Source: Heliomicrobium gestii (GTDB lineage Bacteria > Bacillota > Desulfitobacteriia > Heliobacteriales > Heliobacteriaceae). Taken from it: DNA of 64,000 nt. Below the pieces are notes generated by a model. The model was given only the letters and a program-made list of their open reading frames with translations. It did not search any database and was not told where the DNA came from. This document shows, piece after piece, positions 6,974 through 15,136 of this stretch. The stretch covers positions 1-64,000 of the forward strand of contig NZ_WXEX01000014.1 in the NCBI RefSeq assembly GCF_009877435.1. Direction: 5' to 3'. The position numbers and the translations under genes were made by a program. How positions within the stretch are numbered: position 1 is the first letter of the stretch; each line of letters begins with the position of its first letter.

Positions 6974-9169
6974 TTATTTCCAAATCAGTTCGACGCGCCC
7001 CCGGTCCGGGATGGGTGTGGCGTAGTCGGCAGTAAAGCCATTGACACGCATGTCCAGCTTGGTCTTTCCCTCTGGCGGGGCGGGATCGAAATCGATCAGG
7101 GCCAATAATTCCGACAGGATCAGGTCGGCGGAACGCCCGGCTTTGACGACGATGTTATCGCCGTCATTCACCTGTTCCTCCCCTGTCGCCGGCTGGTTGT
7201 TGAGGGTAAAGGCGGGCGCCTGCCCGGGGAAAGACCACTCCCTATCATTGATGCTGACATGGAGGGGTTGGCCTTCCCACTGCTTCAGGTCGACGATCTC
7301 TTTTAACGTAAGTCCGGTTACACGGGAAGGGCGGATGTCGATGCGATCACCCGATGCAACAGGACTGTCCAGACGAACGACCTGACCGTTGATCCGCGCC
7401 TCCGGCAAGGAGACAGGAACGAGCTTTTCGACGCCGTTGAGGACATAGCGGATGGAATGGGATGCCCGTAACGCCTCCAGATCGCCGACTGCATCGAGCA
7501 CCTGGGCCAATGTGTCCAGGGGAAAGTAGCGGATCTTCGCCCCGTCCTCCAGGGGGGTGTCCAGGGTCGCCTTTTTTCCGCTCACAGTGACCGGCGGGTC
7601 GATATGCACCCCTTGGCCGTTGATCACCAGATCGAGCGGCGTCAAGGCCGGCGCCAGTTGGCGAATCGTTCCGCCGCCATCAGCGCCCTTGCGGGCTTCT
7701 TCAAAACGGATCTGATCGCCGGCCCGGACGAAGTGGTCGATCTTCGCCGGTTCGCCGTTGACGGTGATGCGCGCCGGTTCGCCTAGGGTTCCCCGGAGGA
7801 TTTTGACCTGACCGTTCACCTCCACCGTCATGGCCAGACCGGGCAAGCCATGGATATGGCGAAGACTGACACCGGCCGCCAGCAAGGCATCACCCACCGT
7901 GCCCAGTTGCATGTTGAACAGCCGCACCGGTTGCTCGTTGACGGTGACTTCGTAAAAGCCGAGGGTCTGGTGTTTGATCGAGGTCGCAGCGATTCCGACG
8001 GGGGTGACAAACTCCGGTCCTTTCATGTTCTCCAGGTTTCCCGTCAGATCGCGGAGGCTTTCCCGCCCCCGGACACCGACCCGATCCCGCGGCAGGCCAA
8101 GGGCGCGCGCCAACTGCGCCGGCAGCAGCGGCGTCAGGGAGCCGCCGCCGACGAGGATGACCGCTTGCGGCGCCTTGCCATTAAGGGTGATGATCTTGTC
8201 GGCGATCTGGCAGGCCAGGTGTTCCACCGTCGGTTCCAGCGAGGCCAACAATTCCCGGACATCCAGTTCCTGTTCGAAGCCGAGGACATCACAGGCGCAG
8301 ACCTGCTTGCCCTCCAGTTCGGTCACTTCCCTACCGGGCGCGCTCTGCACGAGGGACTGCAGTTCCCGTTTGACCCGTTCCCCTTCACCGAACTCGAGCA
8401 GGTATTTCTGACAGATCTGCTCCGTGATCTCGTCACCAGCGACAGGGACCATGTCATAGGCAATCACGGTGCCCCCGGAGGTGATGGCGATATCCGAGGT
8501 TCCCGCGCCGATGTCAACGAGCGTCAGGTTCAGTTGGCGCATGTTCGGCGGGATGACCACGTTGATGGCGGCAATCGGCTCCAGGGTGAGGCTCTTCATC
8601 TCCAGCCCGGCGCGCTGGAGCACGGAAAACATGGAATCGACGACCACCCGGGGCAGGAAGGTGCCGATGACTTCGATCTCCGCCGCAAGTCCTCGCTGGC
8701 CCACCAGGTTGCCGATGGGCTGTCCTTCGAGGTAGTGGTTGACAACACTGTAGCCGACACAGTGGTAGTCGCGAACTGCGTCGCCACCGGCGCTCTTCAG
8801 TTCCTTTTGCGCCTGCTGAAGGGCCGCCAGTTCCATTCCCAGGACATCTTCCGGCGTGTATTCCTGCAGGGAGGGCGATTTGCGTCCCGCCCGCCCCCGC
8901 GACGTCTTCAGCGCCCGCCCGGCAGCGGCGACAGCCACCTCCCGCAACGGTTGCTCCAGCCGCGCTTCCAGGTGCTCTTTGATGCGACGAACCACCTGGG
9001 TCACCTGAACCACATCATGGATCTGACCGTCCAACATCGCCCGCTGGCGGTGTTCCTCCATGGCGGTATGTATGATGTCCAATCCTTCTTCTGCCGCTCG
9101 GGCGACGATCCCGACAACACTCCGGGTTCCGATGTCGAGGGCGAAGATATAATGATCCTGTTCCGGCAT
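6974..9169 (-). CDS. FtsA-like actin-fold ATPase with long C-terminal beta-rich region
   Basis: A 731-residue protein. Residues 1-380 are an FtsA/PilM-type actin fold: FALDIGTRSVVGIV (phosphate 1), an SHS2-like 1C domain, LTLVDIGAGTSDIAI (phosphate 2) and AVILVGGGSLTPLLP (adenosine site). The remaining 350 residues hold several short repeated units with a (V/I)NG(Q/E)(P/V) turn and an 'xGDxI' end (about residues 420-500, 515-560, 580-640, 650-700), looking like tandem small beta-grasp or SLBB-like modules. True FtsA is about 410 residues and ends in a membrane-binding helix, which I do not see. Long FtsA-domain proteins of this sort occur in Clostridia apart from ftsAZ. AGGAGG precedes the ATG. 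A cytoskeletal, polymer-forming role is likely; the precise job is unknown. Confidence 0.85.
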   Translation of the reverse strand: MPEQDHYIFALDIGTRSVVGIVARAAEEGLDIIHTAMEEHRQRAMLDGQIHDVVQVTQVVRRIKEHLEARLEQPLREVAVAAAGRALKTSRGRAGRKSPSLQEYTPEDVLGMELAALQQAQKELKSAGGDAVRDYHCVGYSVVNHYLEGQPIGNLVGQRGLAAEIEVIGTFLPRVVVDSMFSVLQRAGLEMKSLTLEPIAAINVVIPPNMRQLNLTLVDIGAGTSDIAITSGGTVIAYDMVPVAGDEITEQICQKYLLEFGEGERVKRELQSLVQSAPGREVTELEGKQVCACDVLGFEQELDVRELLASLEPTVEHLACQIADKIITLNGKAPQAVILVGGGSLTPLLPAQLARALGLPRDRVGVRGRESLRDLTGNLENMKGPEFVTPVGIAATSIKHQTLGFYEVTVNEQPVRLFNMQLGTVGDALLAAGVSLRHIHGLPGLAMTVEVNGQVKILRGTLGEPARITVNGEPAKIDHFVRAGDQIRFEEARKGADGGGTIRQLAPALTPLDLVINGQGVHIDPPVTVSGKKATLDTPLEDGAKIRYFPLDTLAQVLDAVGDLEALRASHSIRYVLNGVEKLVPVSLPEARINGQVVRLDSPVASGDRIDIRPSRVTGLTLKEIVDLKQWEGQPLHVSINDREWSFPGQAPAFTLNNQPATGEEQVNDGDNIVVKAGRSADLILSELLALIDFDPAPPEGKTKLDMRVNGFTADYATPIPDRGRVELIWK

Positions 9170-9295
9170 GTCCAGTCCTCCTGCATGCGAAAATGCCGCA
9201 GGACCTTTTTTCGACCCGGCGGCATGGTTTTCCTGCTCTTTTAAAAGAACCTGCCGCGCCTCCCCTTCCCTGACTGCGGCGTCAACCAGGGGCCG

Positions 9296-9601
9296 TCAAG
9301 CCGAGAGAAGTTCCAGAAACTCGTCCTTGCTGAGGCCGGCTTGTTGCAAGATGCCCATCAGGGTGCCTTTTTTCAGGTCTTTCTGGTTTCCCGGGACGGT
9401 GACGGCCAAAAGCTCCCCCGCTCCCGCTTTTACAAGCCGGAGGTGGCTGCCTTTTTGCCGAACCGGTGTGAAACCGTCCCGGGAAAGAACCTTGGCCACA
9501 TCGAGGCCGGACACCGTAGGTAAGCGGCCGGACATCCCCAAAACAGCGTCACCTCCAGTTTCCTCTGGAGGCGCGACAGGATTCGTCTCTATTTTGTTCA
9601 T
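9296..9601 (-). CDS. HicA-like mRNA interferase-type protein, solitary
   Basis: A 101-residue protein whose residues about 26-100 follow the HicA/YcfA fold: LPTVSGLDVAKVLSRDGF, then RQKGSHLRL with the conserved Gly-Ser-His, and VTVPGNQKDLKKGTLMGILQQAGL. HicA toxins are dsRBD-like ribonucleases normally paired with a HicB antitoxin; no hicB-like gene lies next to it. The first 25 residues (NPVAPPEETGGD) are not typical. An ATG at 9535 could be the real start, with GGAGGTGA somewhat far upstream; the long start has GAGGT five bases ahead. It precedes the FtsA-like gene on the same strand by 126 bases. Confidence 0.75.
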   Translation of the reverse strand: MNKIETNPVAPPEETGGDAVLGMSGRLPTVSGLDVAKVLSRDGFTPVRQKGSHLRLVKAGAGELLAVTVPGNQKDLKKGTLMGILQQAGLSKDEFLELLSA

Positions 9602-9746
9602 TCGGACCTCTTTTTAGCGATTCCTCTTTTCCACAAACTTCCCTTTTCTCGGATTTGCGCATAAAAGAACGCGACGGTGATACCCTAATGAATGCAGCTT
9701 GCTAAAAGCATCCACGCTCCCACCATTATGCTGCAGGAGATGATGC

Positions 9747-10274
9747 ATCATCCTTACCCGGTGGTTCCTGCTCTCCCTGCTGGCTGTGGCCATGGCCGTT
9801 CACCCGGCGTCGGCCTTTGCCGCTCCAGCGTCAGGAGGGCTTGAAGCCCTGTCCGACGACGAAGCGCCCTTGCGAACGTTGGCCCAAATGGCCATGAACG
9901 GATACCGCCTTTCGGCCCCCATGGAGGTCGATGCCTCCGCCTATGACGCCTGTATCCAGTGCTGCGGAAAGAGCGACGGCATCACGAAAACTGGTCACAA
10001 AGCGATCCCCTGGTACACGGTGGCTGTCGATCCTGATGTGATCCCCTTGGGAACAAAAATCTATGTGCCCGGCTTTGGCCGTGTCTTCGAGGCCCAGGAT
10101 ATTGGCGGCAAGATCCGTGGTCGACGGATGGACTTCTTCCTGCCCGACCACGAATCGGCCGTCAGTTTTGGCCGGCGACCCGTACGGGTTTTTCTCCTCG
10201 CCGGACCGGATCCCAAAGTCCCTGGAACATCCAACGGGACCATGGTCTGGGCGCCGACCCGCAATCAGCGCTAG
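9747..10274 (+). CDS. secreted 3D-domain (lytic transglycosylase-like) protein; start anomalous
   Basis: The C-terminal part is a 3D domain: VDASAYDACIQCCGKSDG, KAIPWYTVAVDPDVIPLGT, then AQDIGGKIRGRRMDFFLPDH, with the three conserved Asp that form the MltA-like active centre. Such proteins cleave or modify peptidoglycan, often in spore germination or growth. The frame upstream of the first standard start (GTG 9786) still reads as a good signal peptide (ILTRWFLLSLLAVAMAV...SAFA), back to ATC 9747, seven bases after AGGAG; before that is TGA. Two ATG codons at 9740 and 9743 are one base out of frame. Either the start is ATC, or a base is extra or missing at about 9746. Its last four bases overlap the convergent carbonic anhydrase gene. 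Confidence 0.8.
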   Translation: MILTRWFLLSLLAVAMAVHPASAFAAPASGGLEALSDDEAPLRTLAQMAMNGYRLSAPMEVDASAYDACIQCCGKSDGITKTGHKAIPWYTVAVDPDVIPLGTKIYVPGFGRVFEAQDIGGKIRGRRMDFFLPDHESAVSFGRRPVRVFLLAGPDPKVPGTSNGTMVWAPTRNQR

Positions 10275-10834
10275 TCGCCTTCTTGCGGAAATAGGCTGCC
10301 AGGGGGCGTGATCCAATGGAACCCCTGCTTATATTTCTCCTGCCAGAGACTGACGTAGCGGCGCGCATTGCCTTTGAACCGTTCCGCCTCTTCCGGCGTT
10401 AGGGTGCGCGCCACCTTCGCCGGGCTGCCCACGATCAGGCTGTAGGGGGGAAACTCCTTGCCCGGCGGGACGAGGGCATGAGCGCCAACGACAGAGTGTT
10501 CGCCGATGACAGCGCCGTCGAGAAGCACCGCCCCCATTCCGATCAGGCAATAGTCGCCGACACGGGCGCTATGAATGATGGCGCCATGACCGACGGTGAC
10601 CCAATCGCCGATCTCCGTGGGATGGAAGGCGTCCGTGTGGAGGACCGTGTTGTCCTGGATGTTGGAATGTTCGCCAACGATGATCGGCTGTCCCACATCG
10701 CCACGGGCGACCACATGAAACCAGAGGCTGGCGCCTTTTTTGACGATCACGTCGCCGCCCACAATGGCGCTGGGCGCGATGAAGCTGTCTGGATCGATCC
10801 GGGGCGTCAGGGAGCCTAATCGAAAGATCGGCAT
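10271..10834 (-). CDS. gamma-carbonic anhydrase family protein
   Basis: A 187-residue left-handed beta-helix protein built from hexapeptide repeats (IAPSAIVGGDVIVKKGASLW, IIVGEHSNIQDNTVLHT, AVIGEHSVVGAHALVPPG). The gamma-class metal-site His residues are visible as VLHTD, VTVGHGAIIHS and the intervening segment, as in YrdA/PaaY/CaiE-type trimers, which may hydrate CO2 or act as related hydrolases. The C-terminal helix (PEEAERFKGNARRYVSLWQEKY) is typical. The start at 10834 follows AAGGAG by about 9 bases; a 14-residue longer frame is less likely. The stop codons of this gene and the 3D protein share a CTAG. Confidence 0.9.
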   Translation of the reverse strand: MPIFRLGSLTPRIDPDSFIAPSAIVGGDVIVKKGASLWFHVVARGDVGQPIIVGEHSNIQDNTVLHTDAFHPTEIGDWVTVGHGAIIHSARVGDYCLIGMGAVLLDGAVIGEHSVVGAHALVPPGKEFPPYSLIVGSPAKVARTLTPEEAERFKGNARRYVSLWQEKYKQGFHWITPPGSLFPQEGD

Positions 10835-10911
10835 CAGGGTCGACTCCTTTTCCAAAAAGATCTGCCAATGGATCATTCCCGCCTATTACCTATTTATACC
10901 GATTTTTAGAC

Positions 10912-10958
10912 AAAACCCCATCGCTGCCGGTCCCCCGGGCCGCAAGCGATGGGGTTTT
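10912..10958. terminator. bidirectional intrinsic terminator
   Basis: A 14-bp stem AAAACCCCATCGCT (10912-10925)/AGCGATGGGGTTTT (10945-10958), GC-rich loop, with T runs on both strands. On the minus strand it ends the small membrane-protein gene before the carbonic anhydrase gene begins. Confidence 0.85.
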
Positions 10959-10965
10959 TCTCTTC

Positions 10966-11187
10966 CTACTTGGCAACTTTCGATTTGGCGCCCGCAAAGA
11001 GCACTGCGATGAGCACGAGGGGCCATCCCAAATAGAAAAGTCCTTTGTAATGCTGTTTCGCTTCTTTCCATTGGCGGTCCACCGTTTTGTCGGCCCGCAT
11101 CCAGTACCAGAAGCCATATCCGAAGCCAAAATAAACGCCCACCAGGGCGATGGCCATCCATACTGTTTCCAGCATGCCTTTGTCCAT
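10966..11187 (-). CDS. small two-helix membrane protein, unknown
   Basis: A 73-residue protein with helices at about residues 6-28 (VWMAIALVGVYFGFGYGFWYW) and 48-66 (LFYLGWPLVLIAVLFA), joined by a basic cytosolic loop (MRADKTVDRQWKEAKQHYKG) and ending SKVAK. GGGGGG precedes the ATG. It follows cheR by 15 bases and is closed by a strong terminator, so the two probably form one transcript. No family recognised. Confidence 0.65.
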   Translation of the reverse strand: MDKGMLETVWMAIALVGVYFGFGYGFWYWMRADKTVDRQWKEAKQHYKGLFYLGWPLVLIAVLFAGAKSKVAK

Positions 11188-11202
11188 GTTTTGCCCCCCT
11201 TG

Positions 11203-11988
11203 CTACAGTTTCTGGTAAAAGAAGGTCGCTGCCGTGCCGAAGCCCAGTTCGCGAGCCTGAAAGATCTGCTCTGTCGAACCGGTGAACAGGATGCCCCCCT
11301 TGCGCAAGGCTTGATAGAAGCGCTTGTAGAGCAGGCTCTTCGTCTCTTCCGTAAAATAGATGACCACATTGCGACAGAGGATCAGGTCAAAGCCGGATTC
11401 GAAGTTGTCTTTCAGCAGGTTCTGCTGCTGGAACCGGATATGGCGTTTCAGGTCATCTTTCACCCGATGAAAGCCGCTGCCCTGGGCCTCAAAGTACCTG
11501 GAGACCTGTTGTGGCGGAACATTGGCCAACGATTTGTCGGAGTAGATGCCGATCTGGGCTTTGCGGAGCACTTCCGTGTCCAGATCGCTGGCCAGCACCT
11601 TGTTGCGCATGTCACAACGCGATTCCAACAGCGTCATGGCCAGGCTGTAAGGCTCTTCGCCGGTGGAACAACCGGCAGACCACACCTTCAGGACAGGATT
11701 CTCCTTCTGCAACATGGGCAGGATCTTGTTGGTTAAGATCTCCCACTGGCCGGGGTTGCGTAAAAATTCCGACACGTTGATTGTCAGGTGGTCAATGAAT
11801 TTGCGGTACTGCTCGGCGTCGCGGTCGATCAGGGTGAAATAACTGAGCAGATCATTGACGCCTTGTGACCGCGCCAATGTCCGGATTCGTCGTTCCATCT
11901 GTGGGCGCTTGTAATTAGACAGGTCCAATCCGCTTTTGCCATGTACCTTTTTGATAAAGACTTCGTATTCATCCCCAACAACGGTCAC
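11203..11988 (-). CDS. cheR: CheR-type protein glutamate methyltransferase
   Basis: A 261-residue enzyme with the full CheR layout: N-terminal helical domain (residues 1-75, with SGLDLSNYKRPQMERRI), the INVSEFLRNP loop that contacts the substrate, then a SAM-binding Rossmann domain (VWSAGCSTGEEPYSLAMTL, ASDLDTEVL, FDLILCRNVVIYF). It transfers methyl groups from SAM to glutamates of chemoreceptors. AAGGAGG precedes a GTG start. No other chemotaxis gene is in the window, so it is an orphan copy; its neighbours are a small membrane protein downstream and the polysaccharide operon upstream on the same strand. Confidence 0.93.
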   Translation of the reverse strand: MTVVGDEYEVFIKKVHGKSGLDLSNYKRPQMERRIRTLARSQGVNDLLSYFTLIDRDAEQYRKFIDHLTINVSEFLRNPGQWEILTNKILPMLQKENPVLKVWSAGCSTGEEPYSLAMTLLESRCDMRNKVLASDLDTEVLRKAQIGIYSDKSLANVPPQQVSRYFEAQGSGFHRVKDDLKRHIRFQQQNLLKDNFESGFDLILCRNVVIYFTEETKSLLYKRFYQALRKGGILFTGSTEQIFQARELGFGTAATFFYQKL

Positions 11989-12028
11989 GGATTTGCCTCC
12001 TTATCAGAGTATCGTGCAAACCATCTTA

Positions 12029-12847
12029 TTATTTCGTTAAGCGACTTGAAGATTCCTGCTTTGCCGGTGATAAAGGAGCAAGATCGTGAATCGCCCATCG
12101 CTGCAACCGGGTCAACTGCAGGAAGGCGTGAAAAAGGAACCGGGGGTTCTGTTTTAGATACCGTTTCCAGAGGCGGGATGGTTCCATCAAAAGGCGAAAA
12201 CACCACTCCATCCCGATCTGCTGCACCCAGGGAGGCGCCTGACGAAGTGTTCCGGCGTGAAAGTCAAAAGCGGCGCCTACGCCCACCATGGCCATCGGCA
12301 GGTGGCCTTTGCGTCGCGCCATCCATCGTTCCTGTTTTGGACATCCCAAGCCGACAAAGAGGATGCGGGCGCCGGACGCAGCCAGTGGGCGTACATCGGA
12401 TAGATCCTGATCCAATGCCGATGCAAAGGGCGGGGAACTGGCGTGAACGATCGGCAGCGAGGGAAACCGGCTTTTCATATTCACGATGAGCCGCTGAAGC
12501 GTCTCTTGAGAACCACCGTAAAAAGCAACCGGAATTCCCTCGCGCTCCGCCGCCTCACAAAGAACCAATGTCAGGTTCGGGCCATAGACCCGGCCTTGTC
12601 CCCTCAGCCCTTCCGCCTGCAACATCCAAACCAGTGGCATGCCGTCAGGGACGACCAGATCGGCGCTGTTCAGCATATCCCGATAGACCTTGTCGTCAAA
12701 GGCTTCCATGATCATGTGCACCGTTGCGGCGCACAGGTAGCGCGATTCTCCCTTTCGCGCCCAGTCGATGATGTTCTCGATGGCAGACCCATAATCTATC
12801 CCATCCACGCGGCTGCCCAGAATCGATCGCCAAGGGGTATCCATCAT
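12029..12847 (-). CDS. WecB/TagA/CpsF family glycosyltransferase (GT26)
   Basis: A 272-residue enzyme with the GT26 hallmarks: GSRVDGIDYGSAIENIIDWA, VPDGMPLVWML with the conserved Asp, GIPVAFYGGSQETL, and GARILFVGLGCPKQERWM followed by GVGAAFDFHAGT. Such enzymes add N-acetylmannosamine-type or related sugars to lipid-linked acceptors in teichoic acid or exopolysaccharide synthesis. The C-terminal basic amphipathic region (RLLMEPSRLWKRYLKQ) probably binds the membrane. It is the last gene of the polysaccharide operon and overlaps the preceding glycosyltransferase by four bases, which indicates coupled translation. Confidence 0.92.
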   Translation of the reverse strand: MMDTPWRSILGSRVDGIDYGSAIENIIDWARKGESRYLCAATVHMIMEAFDDKVYRDMLNSADLVVPDGMPLVWMLQAEGLRGQGRVYGPNLTLVLCEAAEREGIPVAFYGGSQETLQRLIVNMKSRFPSLPIVHASSPPFASALDQDLSDVRPLAASGARILFVGLGCPKQERWMARRKGHLPMAMVGVGAAFDFHAGTLRQAPPWVQQIGMEWCFRLLMEPSRLWKRYLKQNPRFLFHAFLQLTRLQRWAIHDLAPLSPAKQESSSRLTK

Positions 12848-14019
12848 CCCTTCTTCCTCTTCAGCGCATCCCGGTAGATCGACATCAACGCCTGGTAGTT
12901 TTTTTCCGCTGTAAACCCTTGCTGGTACGCCTCATGGGCAGCCTTGCCCATCCGGCGAGCCAGTTCACGATCGTTCAGCAGGCGCTTCGCTTTATCCGCC
13001 AGATCCGCTGCGTTTCCCGGTTCAACCAAAAATCCCGTAACCCCATCAACGACAATGTCGGGCAGATTTCCCAAGCGGCTGGCGATGACCGGTTTCCCGC
13101 AGGCGTAGGCTTCCACAATCGTCCGTCCAAAGGTTTCGTGGCAGATGGAAGGGACGATGACGACGCGGCTTCTCTGCATCCGAGCCATCACCTGATCCGC
13201 TGGCAAGGCGCCGGTAAAGGTGACCGGAAGACCCTGCGCACGAATCTCCAGAGGGCTTCGCAACGGCCCGTCGCCGGTGATGGTCAAGGCGTGGCCGATG
13301 CCAGGCCAGGCATCCAGCAATACACCCACCCCTTTTTCTTCTGACAACCGACCCACATACAGGGCTTCTTCCCCTTCGGTCATATCCATTCCCACCCGTT
13401 GCCGGCCGTCAACAACGTTTGGCTTTACATGGAGTCGATCGGCGGGAAGGCCGCCGGCGATAAAGAGTTGTCGCGAGTGGTCGCCCGGGACGATAAAGGC
13501 GTCGACGGCCTCGCGCCAGAGGTCTCGGCAGCGGTTCACCTGCAACATGTGGGCGACCACCGCCGACGCAAAAACGGAGCGGCGGTAACAACCATGGACA
13601 ATCCCTTGTACAGGCGTTCGACCGACACATCGCTCACAACGTCTGCCTTTGCGGAGCATGACGCCGTTCAGGCAGATCAGCCGGAAGTTATGAAGGTGCT
13701 GCACCGTCGCCGCGCCGGCTTGCCGGGCGCCGATGTGAATCGCTGGCGAAAAGAGGGGGAAAAAATTGTGGACATGGACGATCTCCGCTCGCCAATCTCG
13801 GACCGCCTGCCCTACTTCCCGGAGGGCTTCACGGTTCCATGCCGCCCGGTCCAAGAGCCGGAGCCGCTCCCACCAACCGTAGCTGTCGATCTGCCGGTTC
13901 GAGCGCTCGATCACCTTGACCTCGTGGCCGAAACGACGCAGCAGTTCCACTTCCGCCTGGGATGAACGATCTTCTCCCCCCGCGTCACGGTACCGGTTGT
14001 GTATGACGAGCACCCGCAT
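12844..14019 (-). CDS. GT4-type glycosyltransferase
   Basis: A 391-residue GT-B fold enzyme. N-terminal acceptor domain begins MRVLVIHNRYRDAGGEDRS; a Cys-rich patch (GRRCERCVGR) lies near residues 130-140, as in some GT4 enzymes. The C-terminal domain carries LYVGRLSEEKGVGVLLDAW and the EX7E motif ETFGRTIVE, then ASRLGNLPDIVVDG, which bind the nucleotide-sugar. The start at 14019 fits this family; a 26-residue longer frame is inside the upstream gene. It overlaps the upstream glycosyltransferase gene by 35 bases and the downstream one by four. Sugar specificity cannot be read from the sequence. Confidence 0.92.
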   Translation of the reverse strand: MRVLVIHNRYRDAGGEDRSSQAEVELLRRFGHEVKVIERSNRQIDSYGWWERLRLLDRAAWNREALREVGQAVRDWRAEIVHVHNFFPLFSPAIHIGARQAGAATVQHLHNFRLICLNGVMLRKGRRCERCVGRTPVQGIVHGCYRRSVFASAVVAHMLQVNRCRDLWREAVDAFIVPGDHSRQLFIAGGLPADRLHVKPNVVDGRQRVGMDMTEGEEALYVGRLSEEKGVGVLLDAWPGIGHALTITGDGPLRSPLEIRAQGLPVTFTGALPADQVMARMQRSRVVIVPSICHETFGRTIVEAYACGKPVIASRLGNLPDIVVDGVTGFLVEPGNAADLADKAKRLLNDRELARRMGKAAHEAYQQGFTAEKNYQALMSIYRDALKRKKG

Positions 14020-15136
14020 TGGCCGACGCCCCCCGTAAACAGAGGATACGCTCAAATTGGCGGTGGAACCGTTCGTGGGAGAACGATTCCACAACACGCC
14101 GGTATCCCTTTTCCCCCATCTGCCGCCGCCTTTCCGGATCCTGCAGGAGGTCGATCACGGCTGTAGCGATCGCCGGGACGTCATCGGGATTGACACAGAG
14201 GCCGGTTTCGCCGTCGACAACGGCTTCCACGCTGCCATCGACATTGCCGGCGATCGCGGGCAATCGATGAGCGGCCGCCTCCAGATAGACGATGCCAAAG
14301 CCTTCCCCCTTCGACGGCATGACAAAGACATCACAGGCGCCATACATTTTCGCCAGTTCCTGATCGGTTACTGCGCCGAGAAGATGGACATGGTCCTCCA
14401 CAGACAGTTTCCTTGCCAGATCGCGCAGGGCGCTCGCCAAGGGTCCCTTACCGACGATGTAATAGTGGGTGTCGGGAAAACGGCGCAGGATCGCCGGCAA
14501 GGCCAGGATGGTCTCCCGTTCCCCTTTGTAGCGATCGGCCAGACGGGTAACTGTCAGGAGTCGATATTGCACCGTTGATTCGTTCACCCGGAAGAGGCAT
14601 GGGAATCGTTCTTCTAGATCGACCGCGTCATCGGAGGAAAAGTCGCGGAGTTCGAAGACGTTTTGCAACAGGTGAAAGCGCGACACCGGAATCGCGTAGG
14701 CCTCAGCCATCTTGCTTGTCGTATACAAGCTGACCGACACGATCCGATCGGCAAGCGACACCAGCCGGCGAAACAGCGGCGACGGTCGATCCCAGACCTC
14801 GGTGCCGTGGACGAACAGCAGAATCTCCGCGCCCGGGCAGAGCAGACAAATCAGCGGGTGAAGCCAGGCGAAGAACACATGCTGAACGAGCACGGCATCC
14901 GGTCGAAAGCGCAACAACTCGCCGATGAAGCGCAGGAGAAAGGGGATTTTGTTGCAATGAAAGCCCCTGTATGCCACATGCTCCCCCAGGTCTGCTGGGC
15001 AATCGTCATCCCACAGGGAGAGCACCCTCGCCTGCACACCGTCCATCTCGGTAAGGGAGCGGACAATCCGCTGATTGAAGCGCTCCATCCCGCCTGTCCG
15101 AGAATAGGCGCATAGGTTGATCATCAGCGCTTTCAT
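13985..15136 (-). CDS. GT4-type glycosyltransferase
   Basis: A 383-residue GT-B enzyme: N-terminal MKALMINLCAYSRTGGMERF, membrane-facing hydrophobic patch (WLHPLICLLCPGAEILLFVHG), and a C-terminal donor domain with LLTVTRLADRYKGERE, YIVGKGPLASAL, and the EX7E motif EGFGIVYLE followed by AGNVDGSVEAVVDG. It is presumed to add one sugar of the polysaccharide repeat unit on the inner membrane face. Its ATG overlaps the stop of the methyltransferase by four bases. Confidence 0.92.
   Translation of the reverse strand: MKALMINLCAYSRTGGMERFNQRIVRSLTEMDGVQARVLSLWDDDCPADLGEHVAYRGFHCNKIPFLLRFIGELLRFRPDAVLVQHVFFAWLHPLICLLCPGAEILLFVHGTEVWDRPSPLFRRLVSLADRIVSVSLYTTSKMAEAYAIPVSRFHLLQNVFELRDFSSDDAVDLEERFPCLFRVNESTVQYRLLTVTRLADRYKGERETILALPAILRRFPDTHYYIVGKGPLASALRDLARKLSVEDHVHLLGAVTDQELAKMYGACDVFVMPSKGEGFGIVYLEAAAHRLPAIAGNVDGSVEAVVDGETGLCVNPDDVPAIATAVIDLLQDPERRRQMGEKGYRRVVESFSHERFHRQFERILCLRGASANAGARHTQPVP

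Noticed and set aside
7850-9244. 464-codon plus-strand frame opposite the FtsA-like gene
   Set aside because: His/Asp/Arg-rich composition, no family motif and exact overlap with a well-supported gene; a shadow of high-GC codon use.
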